64,000 bases of DNA. Source: Corylus avellana. Its lineage: Eukaryota; Streptophyta; Magnoliopsida; Fagales; Betulaceae. The stretch lies in the NCBI RefSeq assembly GCF_901000735.1, contig NC_081546.1:26683527-26747526 (forward strand), given 5' to 3'. Of this stretch, positions 56,400 to 64,000 are shown in pieces. Made by a program: the position numbers and the translations under genes. How positions within the stretch are numbered: position 1 is the first letter of the stretch; each line of letters begins with the position of its first letter. The notes beneath the pieces were generated by a model that had not been told where the DNA came from, made no database searches, and saw nothing but the letters and a program-made list of their open reading frames with translations.

Positions 56400-57482
56400 T
56401 GATGTTAGTTGTGTTGAATTTGGTTTCTGCCAAGCATAAATAACTCAATTTTCTCAAACAAGAATTAAGGTACAAAAAGATTGCTGAAGAACTCTCTAAC
56501 GAGCTTTTGCAATCAAAAATTTCTGCTTTCAGTACCTTGATTGTTGATTCGGTTTGCTCTGATCTTCCTAATGCTTTCTGGCATTGGAAAAAGCATATTG
56601 TTTCTTTGCCTTATGTTAAAGATTTTTCTGAAAACAAAATTCCAACTAAAGCTAGGCCCATTCAAATGAATGCCAAAACTTTAGAATTTTGTCAAAAAGA
56701 AATTGCTGATTTGCTTGCTAAGGGTATTATTCGTAAGAGTAAGTCTCCTTGGTCTTGTGCTGCTTTTTATGTCATGAAAAATGCTGAGTTAGAACGAGGT
56801 GCTCCTAGGTTAGTCATCAACTACAAGCCCCTCAATGATGTGTTAGAGTGGATTAGGTATCCTATCCCCAATAGGAAGGATCTGGTCAGTCGTCTAAACG
56901 ACGCTGTAGTCTTCTCTAAGTTTGATATGAAGTCAGGATTTTTGCAAGTCCAGATTAAGGATAGTGATAGGTACAAAACGGCCTTTACTACCCCTTTTGG
57001 ACACTATGAATGGAATGTCATGCCTTTTGGTTTGAAAAATGCCCCAAGTGAGTTCCAGAATATCATGAACGATATTTTCAACCCATTCAGCCATTTCACC
57101 ATTGTTTATATTGATGATGTCCTTGTTTTCTCAAAGTCCATCGATGAACACTGGAAACATTTGAAATCATTTCTAGAAACCATCAGATATAACGGGCTTG
57201 TTGTTTCTGCCAAAAAGCTCAAACTCTTTCAGGATAAAATTAGATTTCTTGGATTTGACATCTCCAAGGGTCAAATTCGCCCTATTGACAGGGCTATCCA
57301 ATTTGCTGATAAGTTTCTTGATGTCATCACTGAGAAATCTCAACTTCAACAATTTCTTGGTTCTCTGAATTATATTACTGATTTTTACAAGGATTTGCGA
57401 AAACATTGTAAACCTTTGTTTGAAAGGTTACAAGGCAATCCTCCCCCTTGGTCTAATGTCCATACTGCTCTTGTCAAAGCAT
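56400..57482 (+). pseudogene. Pararetroviral reverse transcriptase fragment
   Basis: Open frame from about 56507 with the order KARPIQMN, KGIIRKSKSPWSCAAFYV, RLVINYKPLN, FSKFDMKSGF, TPFGHYEWNVMPFGLKNAP, then the polymerase box YIDDV (57107-57121) and LQQFLGSLNYI. This is the caulimovirid-type reverse transcriptase. The coding sequence stops matching after WSNVHTALVK (about 57482), and the RNase H domain is missing. The upstream protease link is also missing here. Catalytic Asp pair is present, but the gene is incomplete at both ends. Confidence 0.9.
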
Positions 57483-57840
57483 CCGTTCAAGTGCTAGGGC
57501 ATGGATGCTTTGGTAGGTACGGGTGTGGGCCATGACGGGGAAAGCCGTCCCTCACGCTTGGAGTTCGGGTTGGTCAGGCATAAGCAACCTGGCGTCATGC
57601 CCCTCGAGTCTTTGTCGGACGAGAGCTCCCATTTGGTATCAAAGCCGTAATAGATTGCCGATCCTCTCACTCTCCCAGTTGGGTACGGAGAGGCAAACTG
57701 TGGGCTAGGCCAAGGGTATTTGTGGATAGTCTAGTGTCTAGGAAGGAGATCCTTAGGAAGTTTACCTTGTGAGTGAGTACCTGGGATGAGATCCTTTAAG
57801 ACTTTATCTAGTGTGTGATTTTGAGTTTAGTTTGTGTGTC
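57483..57840 (+). other. Viral intergenic/leader region with primer site
   Basis: Contains TGGTATCAAAGCC at 57634-57646, one base different from the initiator tRNA-Met site used by caulimovirids, which marks the conventional genome origin. It lies directly before the movement-protein ORF, as expected. Confidence 0.7.
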
Positions 57841-58650
57841 AAAATGTGGAGATCTAATTCTTATGTTAGCTCTAATTCCAGTTTGCCACCGGACGTGGTT
57901 AACTTTGAAAATTTTTCTGTTGAATCTGATAATAATTTATGTTTTGATAAATGGAACATCCCTAAGCTGGACGCTAAGGATGTTTACACTACTTCTTGGT
58001 TTAAATCTTCTTTTAAATCTCAATTTTCCGTCAAAACTGTCGAACAAACCTTTGCTATTACCGGCAAAGATCAAACTATAACCCTGTTCAACAAGAGGTT
58101 CATTAACGATTCTCTTGCTAAAGGTTATAAGTTTTTGCATGTTGATTGTGTTCAAGTTGCAGTCAAGCCATTGACTCGACTTGGTATTAATGCTTCTGTT
58201 TTGCTTGGCTTGCGTGACGCAAGATTTCTTGATTTTAAGACCAGTATACTCGGAATGATTCAATCTTCCTTGTTTGTTGGTCCTGTCCATTTTGATGTCT
58301 TTCCTAACATTTCTCTTGCTTTGTCTGATTTGCATATTTTGAAAGCTCTGACGCTTAATATTCTGTCTTCTGGTTATAACATGGAAGAAGGTAGCAGACC
58401 CCTTGCTATCATCTATCGTGTTTATTATAAATTGATGAAGACAAATCTAGATCCACAAGCTGTGATCAAGAATCCAGGTGAATCAACTTTGTTAATTCAA
58501 AGTTCTACTCAGAATGCAAAAATCAAAACTCCAAAAATGATTCGCTGGGATGAGATTGACCTCCCCAACGAGTGGCTTTTGGAAGGTGTTGCAAAACCTT
58601 CTCGAGTAGTTAAGGATGCCTCTAATCTTGATTACATCCAACATGGTTAA
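57811..58650 (+). CDS. Pararetroviral movement-protein-like ORF
   Basis: 279 codons, open throughout. The more likely start is the internal Met at 57844 (MWRSNS). It has features of the caulimovirid movement protein (30K-type): a hydrophobic/basic stretch around LGINASVLLGLRDARFLDF, then GMIQSSLFVGPVHFDVFPNI, then a YRVYYKLM segment. In exogenous relatives the protein moves virus through plasmodesmata. It ends in TAA at 58648-58650, overlapping the ATG of the next ORF (58644). It is the only viral frame here without a visible lesion, but it sits in a rearranged, incomplete genome. Confidence 0.75.
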   Translation: MCDFEFSLCVKMWRSNSYVSSNSSLPPDVVNFENFSVESDNNLCFDKWNIPKLDAKDVYTTSWFKSSFKSQFSVKTVEQTFAITGKDQTITLFNKRFINDSLAKGYKFLHVDCVQVAVKPLTRLGINASVLLGLRDARFLDFKTSILGMIQSSLFVGPVHFDVFPNISLALSDLHILKALTLNILSSGYNMEEGSRPLAIIYRVYYKLMKTNLDPQAVIKNPGESTLLIQSSTQNAKIKTPKMIRWDEIDLPNEWLLEGVAKPSRVVKDASNLDYIQHG

Positions 58651-60766
58651 CAAACGAAGGAATTCTTTTGCGGGTTCAACAACCTCAGAAGGATTTCGTC
58701 ATCGTGATAAAGATGTGAACGAGTCACTTAACGCCTCTCCTCCTCTTTGTCCGGTTAACCCTGATTTGAAACTCAAAGGAATTTCTACCGATTCCCAAGT
58801 TTCTTCTGCTTTTTACTCTACTAGAAATCACCCCCTAACGGATGACGAAGGTAGATCTACTTCTCCCTCTGCTTCTGATTTTGATGCTCCTCTTCCCACT
58901 GCTCATCACCAGTGTAATGTCATCACCTCTACCTCTCCAATCAAAGACTTCTTTTCTGTCATTGATTGGCCTGCTTTGTCAAAAAAAATTTTGTCAAAAG
59001 AAAGTCGTGCTCTTCGGCATGCTTTCCGTGCCAAATATTCTTCCAAGGAACAAGATCTCATCAAGGTCAAATGGACTGAGATGATGATTGAGTCCCAAAA
59101 ACATATTTTGTTTTTTGATTATCTTCAAAAACATTTCCCTGTCGATAATGTTTTGAATGTTGTCAAAAAGAGTTTTGTCAAAGAAGATAAATCTGTTGTC
59201 AAATCTTCTCATCCTCCTATTGAAAATACTCTTCTTGATGTCAACAAAATGATTGTCAAATGTTCCCCTTTCAAAACTCATGATAAGGATCCTATTAATA
59301 ACGATAGGAGAATTATCGAACAAAATAATTTTTGTGCTCAATCTTTGCATATTTTAGGACAACAATTGGACCGTATCGAAGAGAAACTCCCTTTTCTCTC
59401 TTTTGATCCAAAAGTTTCCTCTGCTCCTCCAAAGATTGAAAAACCCCTGATTTCTCTCCCTGATTTGTCAAAACCTTCTGGTTTGAAAACAACTTCTCAA
59501 ATGAACCTTGAAAAAGTCAACAAATTGCTTTCTGAATTAGCCAATGCTCATGCCAGTTCTTCTGGACAGAACTTTGGCATAAAAAAAGTCTCATCTTCTG
59601 ATTCTGAAACTTCTTCTCAAGAATCCACTGATTCTGACATCAGAATTCTTGAACAAAACTTTGGCAAGATTGCAATGGAGCCAAAACTCCAAAGGATCTA
59701 TAACGGATCTAAACCCTTCAATCTTACAAAAAAAATTTATTCCAAACCTACTCCTCCTGATTTACAATTCGAGGAAAGGTTTCTCCAATCCCAATTCTCT
59801 GTCTTTGCTGATAAATTATATGAATGGAATATTGACGGTTTGTCTGAGCAAGAACTGCTCAATAACATGAATCATATGTCCATGGTTGCTAATGCCTATC
59901 TCACGAATCACAATAAAAGCCAAGCTGATATTGTGGATTTACTTGCTACTGGTTTTTCTGGTACTCTTAGAAATTGGTGGGACAATTATCTCACTGAAGA
60001 TCGAAGAGATCAGATCAAGAAAGCAGTAAAGAGTGATGAAGAAGGATTACCTATTTTCGATGAGAAAATCGGAATGGGTGAACCTGATGGCGTTAACTCT
60101 TTGATTTATACAATTATCAAACATTTTGTCGGAACTCCTTCCAATATCACCTCCAGAATTTCTGATTATTTGAACAAGCTTCGATGCCCTACTATGTCTG
60201 ACTATAGATGGTATCAAGATGTTTTCCTTTCCCGTGTTATGGTTAGACCTGATAGGCAAAAACCTTATTGGAAAGAGAAATTCATTGACAGATTGCCTTC
60301 ATTATTTGCTCACAAAGTCAAAGATGAATTGATCAGTACTGACACTAGTCTCATCGATTTTGAAAATTTAACTTATGGTGATTTGTTTTCAACTGTCAAA
60401 AAACTTGGTATTAAGATGTGCATCGATCAAAAGATGATCAGACAGTAGCTTAAGAACACCAAGAAAGCTAAGTATGAAATGGGAAATTTCTGTGAACAGT
60501 TTGGATTACCTCCTATAGCTCCCTCCAAAACGCATAGGAAGAAATCTAAAGCTTTCATGAAATCACCCTCTCCATATTACAACAGTAACAAGAAAAGAAA
60601 ATTTAATAAACCTAAATTTTCTAAACCTCCTCCTAAACGGAAGCAGGAATCTAAATTTGAAAAATATTTTTCAAAAAATAAATGTTTCAACTGTGGAGAA
60701 ACTGGACACTATGCTGACAAGTGCCAAAAGCCTCCTAAAAAGATTAAAAAGAGATTAATGCTTTAA
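58644..60766 (+). pseudogene. Pararetroviral coat-protein-like ORF with zinc knuckle, one in-frame stop
   Basis: ATG 58644 overlaps the movement-protein stop. A long frame runs to a TAG at 60446-60448 and continues in the same frame to 60766. The first ~300 residues are Ser/Lys-rich and probably disordered. A conserved capsid-like block follows (LRNWWDNYLTEDRRDQIKKA, RISDYLNKLRCPTMSDYRWY, KEKFIDRLPSLFAHKV). After the stop come a Lys-rich stretch and a CCHC knuckle (CFNCGETGHYADKC). The stop separates capsid from knuckle. Confidence 0.8.
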
Positions 60767-61972
60767 ACATCAATGACGATGAAAAGCAAAAAATCTTTAG
60801 AATTTTTCAAAAAAATGCCTTTTCAGACTATTCTTCTGATAATGATCTTCTAGAATCATCTGATTCTGACTATCGATCTGCCTCAGAAATATCATAAAGT
60901 TGTTATCAAATTGGTTGCACTGATGCCTGCTGCAATTCAAAAACTTGCTCTGTTTTGTCGAAATCGGAAGAACAAGAAGATTTGCTTCTTACCTTGATTT
61001 CAAAAATTGAAAACCTTGATTTGAAAGAAGAGTATCTTAAAAAACTTAAGAAACTCATGACCAAAGAAACTGTTGAAAAACCCGTAGGCACTATATCTCT
61101 TGAAGATACCTTGAAACGATTTTCAAAACAAAAATCCAAGGTAGTTACTATCTCAGATTTGCAGCATGAGATTGGTAACATCAAGAAAGATATTGTCAAC
61201 TTGCAAATTGCTTTGCAAAATGTCAGTCATGAAAACAAAGATTTACACCAAAAATTTTTTCTTTTAAATCTTAAACAAATTTTTCCTAGAAGTATTTCTG
61301 ATAACGAAACTACTTCTGAGCATGATGATGAGGCTAAATCCAGCCATGAATCTTTGTCCAATGATATTAAGATTGTCAGTATGATCAGTAAATTTGTCCC
61401 TCCGAGATGGTATTCAAATGTCAAAATTACCATTTCTCCTGATTATTCTTTTGATGTTTTTGCTTTAATTGATTCCGGTTCTGATTTGAATTGCATTCAA
61501 GAAGGTTTCATTCCTAGCAAATATTTTGAAAAATCCACACAACGGTTGCATTCAGCCAGTGGAAATAAATTGCAAATTGATTTTGAATTAAAAAAATGCA
61601 TATGTCTGTTTTGATAATATTCATTTTCATATTCCTACTATGCTTGTCAAAAGCATGGGTGAAAGGGTAATTCTTGGTATGCCTTTTCTTGCTTTACTTT
61701 ACCCATTTTCTGTTAACGAAATTGGTGTTTCAATTGTTAAATTTGATGTTAATATTCAAATACCTTTTGCATCAAAATTTGAAATTGATGTTAATAGGTT
61801 GGATATTAAGTTTAGACAGTCCTTATATCTAGAAACGGATGAGGACCCCATTACCATCAGAGTTTTGTCTTGTCTAAACACCCCTCTAACGGTCGTGTTT
61901 ACCCAGAATTCTTTGTTCATACCTATCCCCAGCTCATGGCGCATATTATTATTTCTGCTTTGCAAAAAATAA
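60767..61972 (+). pseudogene. Pararetroviral protease region, frameshifted
   Basis: Starts in a different frame from the coat region (open stretch NALNINDDEKQKIFRIF with a stop near 60897). A coiled-coil segment (LISKIENLDLKEEYLKKLKK) leads to the aspartic protease active site IDSGSDLN near 61470. A frameshift at about 61612 precedes the second protease block ERVILGMPFL (61658-61690). Reverse transcriptase should follow, but the frame runs into unrelated sequence by 61972. Confidence 0.8.
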
Positions 61973-62059
61973 TTTTGACGTTATTTTGCATATATTTTAT
62001 AAAGGTTTTTACCTTTCTGATTTTAATTATTTTCCTTTTGAATTTTTGCAGTGCCACCA

Positions 62060-62451
62060 TGGCCAACAAAAAAGATAAAGAAAAACTTGTTTCAAAAGCT
62101 CTGACTATAAAGTCAGAATCTTCCCCCCTTGCTTCTTCTCTGCCAATTTCATCTGTTGCCATAACCAACAGATTTGCCCCTTTTGCTCCTTCTTATGATT
62201 CCCAAATGACGTACTCAAGTACACTTGCTTCCTCTTATGATCCCTTTTCTGATAAACCCATAAATCCCTTCTTAAGGCATGATAAAACGTCTACCTTTAT
62301 CCTCCCCCTCCAGTTAGTTGAAGCTTTCCAACTATTTAAGAACTGCTACAAAGTTGATTCTTATGGTGCTAAGTTTCCAACTAAGCTTTCCAACTATTTA
62401 AGACAAAATAAAGAATATCAGGGATCAAACCAAATTGGTTCCACCATCTAG
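62060..62451 (+). CDS. Unknown ORF in the pararetrovirus cluster, truncated
   Basis: ATG 62060 (MANKKDKEKLVSKALT) opens about 130 codons; the frame is also open upstream to 61870. Low complexity Ser-rich start, then the motif SYDPFSDKPINPFLRHDK shared with the inverted piece at 62381-62980. I do not recognise the family. It may be the first part of a viral accessory gene that is split by an inversion at about 62300-62450. Confidence 0.45.
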
Positions 62452-62980
62452 CAAACCAAAGGGGAAAGATACCGGTAAAATTCTTATCAAAATTAACAAA
62501 CCATGAATGGTCAAAGACAGAGGTTTGATAGAGTAAGAATTTAAACCAGGCATCGACATAGTCATAATAGGTACAAGGAATTGAAAATCCGTTAAGGGAT
62601 CTCGTGACAGAAGAATGGCTACCCCATTCCTTTTCAGATATAATCCGTTTGAAATAGACACTGTGGTAGATTATCTTGTTTGGATTAATCTTATCAGGAA
62701 TAGATTTGAAAGAGACAGAATCAGTCTGCTTTAAGACAGCAGAATAGAAAGCCAAATTTTTCTGTGGATGTTCAGGAATCCAATGAAAATTTGGAGGAAA
62801 ATAGGAGACGGCAATATCTCTGGGAGATTTAGAAGAAGCAGAACGATTTAGTTCGACAAAGAACAAGTTCTGGAAATAGGGAAGAATTATGTAGTCAGAC
62901 TTAAAGGCAGACATTTTATCATGCCTTAAGAAGGGATTTCTGGGTTTATCAGAAAAGGGATCATAAGAGGAAGCAAGTGT
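62381..62980 (-). pseudogene. Inverted continuation of the unknown viral-cluster ORF
   Basis: The minus strand reads SYDPFSDKPRNPFLRHDK and continues for ~190 codons with aromatic-rich motifs (NFHWIPEHPQKNLAFYSAVL, EWGSHSS, YYDYVDAWFKFLLYQ, FPLWFARWWNQFGLIPDIL). Related sequence (VEEWGSH, YYDYVNAWFRFMLY) appears on the plus strand at 63866-64000. Function unknown; not a known enzyme. Confidence 0.55.
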
Positions 62981-63629
62981 GCAACTTGAACACAACCAAC
63001 ATGCAAAAACTTATAACCTTTAGCAAGAGAATCGTTAATGAACCTCTTGTTGAACAGGGTTATAGTTTGATCTTTGCCGGTAATAGCAAAGGTTTGTTCG
63101 ACAGTTTTGATGGAAAATTGAGATTTAAAATAAGATTTAAACCAAGAAGTAGTGTAAACATCCTTAGCGTCCAGCTTAGGGATGTTCCATTTATCAAAAC
63201 ATAAATTATTATCAGATTCAACAGAAAAATTTTCAAAGTTAACCACGTTCGGTGGCAAACTGGAATTAGAGCTAACAGAAGAATTAGATCTCCACATTTT
63301 GACACACAAACTAGACTCAATCATCATCTTAGTCCATTTGACCTTGATGAGATCTTGTTCCTTGGAAGAATATTTGGCACGGAAAGCATGCCGAAGAGCA
63401 TGATTTTCTTTTGACAAAAAATCTTTTGACAAAGTAGGCCAATCAATGACAGAAAAGAAGTCTTTGATTGGAGAGGTAGTGGTGATGACATTACACTGGT
63501 GATGAGCAGTGGGAAGAGGAGCATCAAAATCAGAAGCAGAGGGAGAAGTAGATCTACCTTCGTCATCCGTTAAGGGATGATTTCTAGTAGAGTAAAAAGC
63601 AAAAGAAACTTAGGAATCGGTAGAAATTC
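62981..63629 (-). pseudogene. Inverted fusion of coat-protein and movement-protein fragments
   Basis: Reading leftward, coat-protein N-terminal sequence (63629 to about 63320) is joined at about 63318 to movement-protein sequence (MWRSNSSVSSNSS to GYKFLHVGCVQVA, ending about 62981), then directly to the unknown ORF. The joins do not occur in the plus-strand copy and reflect rearrangement. Confidence 0.8.
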
Positions 63630-63865
63630 TGAACGAAGGAATTCTTTTGCGGGTTCTACAACCTCAGAAGGATTTCATCGTCGTGACAAAGATGTAGACG
63701 AGTCACTTAACGCCTCTCCTCCTCTTTGTCTGGTTAACCCTGATTTGAAACTCAAAGGAATTTCTACCGATTCCCAAGTTTCTTCTGCTTTTTACTCTAC
63801 TAGAAATCATCCCCTAACAGATGACGAAGGTAGATCTACTTCTCCCTCTGCTTCATTGCTTATAT
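63630..63865 (+). pseudogene. Plus-strand coat-protein N-terminal fragment
   Basis: Near-identical to 58655-58885. It ends abruptly at about 63855, where it joins unknown-ORF sequence. Its end (63758-63854) forms a 97-bp inverted repeat with 63533-63629. Confidence 0.8.
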
Positions 63866-64000
63866 TGTCAAATTTACCTCTGTCGAAGAATGGGGATCTC
63901 ACCCTTCTCAACTTCTTCCTTCTTCCAATTCTCAGATCCCTTATTCCTATTATGATTATGTTAATGCTTGGTTTCGTTTCATGCTCTACAAGAAACCTGA
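63866..64000 (+). pseudogene. Plus-strand piece of the unknown viral-cluster ORF, cut by the window end
   Basis: Codes IVKFTSVEEWGSHPSQLLPS and YYDYVNAWFRFMLY, related to but clearly diverged from the minus-strand copy at 62381-62980. Confidence 0.6.

Larger units (their letters stand above)
55827..64000. mobile_element. Rearranged endogenous pararetrovirus (Caulimoviridae) cluster
   Basis: Contains a caulimovirid movement-protein domain, a coat-protein-like region with CCHC knuckle, an aspartic protease, a reverse transcriptase and an initiator-Met-type primer site. Pieces lie in both orientations. The plus-strand order is reverse transcriptase (56400-57482), leader with primer site (57483-57840), movement protein, coat protein, knuckle, protease, then an unknown ORF. 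This is a circularly permuted copy flanked by inverted fragments. Every frame has breaks. The genus cannot be set from motifs alone. The cluster continues past the window end. Confidence 0.88.

Noticed and set aside
1..64000. CRISPR arrays, operons, ribosomal RNA or tRNA genes
   Set aside because: No regular spaced repeats and no rRNA or tRNA gene seen; the spliced genes show that this is eukaryotic nuclear DNA.

Overview
This is a nuclear plant-genome window, almost certainly a eudicot. It holds intron-containing plant genes, remains of TIR-type resistance genes (TIR-NB-LRR genes are a eudicot/gymnosperm hallmark and are missing from grasses), LTR retrotransposons primed by initiator tRNA-Met, MITEs, a SINE and an endogenous pararetrovirus. 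The sequence is AT-rich between genes. Four 100-N assembly gaps (10029-10128, 14888-14987, 16984-17083, 30799-30898) break genes or elements; the sequence shows that two of them hide far more than 100 bases.

Layout. 1-4439: decayed Ty1/copia element ending in a truncated LTR that is folded back on an inverted LTR piece. 4512-4965: exon of an unknown membrane protein. 5499-8077: complete gag-only LTR retrotransposon (TR-GAG type). 8232-8734: TIR exon of a resistance-type gene on the minus strand. 10129-14000: gag-only copia-like element (copy 1, minus strand). 14988-16772: LRR and post-LRR end of a TNL-type gene on the plus strand, with two in-frame tandem repeats. 17084-21640: intergenic, with two foldback MITEs and a segmental duplicate. 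21641-24613: intact intronless MCTP gene. 25899-30798: 3' two-thirds of the exons of plastid biotin carboxylase (CAC2, minus). 31484-39996: ASHR3-like SET-domain methyltransferase gene (minus) lacking only its last exon(s). 39997-44727: repeat-rich intergenic DNA. 44728-46651: DUF4220/DUF594 gene with a frameshift (minus). 48517-52609: second copy of the gag-only element, with target-site duplication AAAAT. 54947-55520: hAT-type element with an 8-bp target-site duplication. 55827-64000: rearranged caulimovirid (pararetrovirus) fragments in both orientations.

Three genes look functional or nearly so: the MCTP gene (plasmodesmal/ER membrane contact protein), CAC2 (fatty-acid synthesis in plastids) and ASHR3 (histone methylation). 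They are neighbours by position, not an operon or pathway. CAC2 and ASHR3 lie tail-to-head on the minus strand, and the gap at 30799-30898 removes the 5' half of CAC2 and the 3' end of ASHR3 together. The rest is an accessory landscape of resistance-gene relics and mobile DNA.

The observations most worth a second look are: the TNL fragment, which carries three 96-bp repeats coding an acidic/hydrophobic motif in its LRR region and three and a half 48-bp repeats coding a basic KKRPR motif at its C terminus; the TIR exon whose catalytic glutamate position is a lysine; the paired gag-only elements; and the pararetrovirus locus with a 504-bp inverted repeat around a reverse-transcriptase segment.
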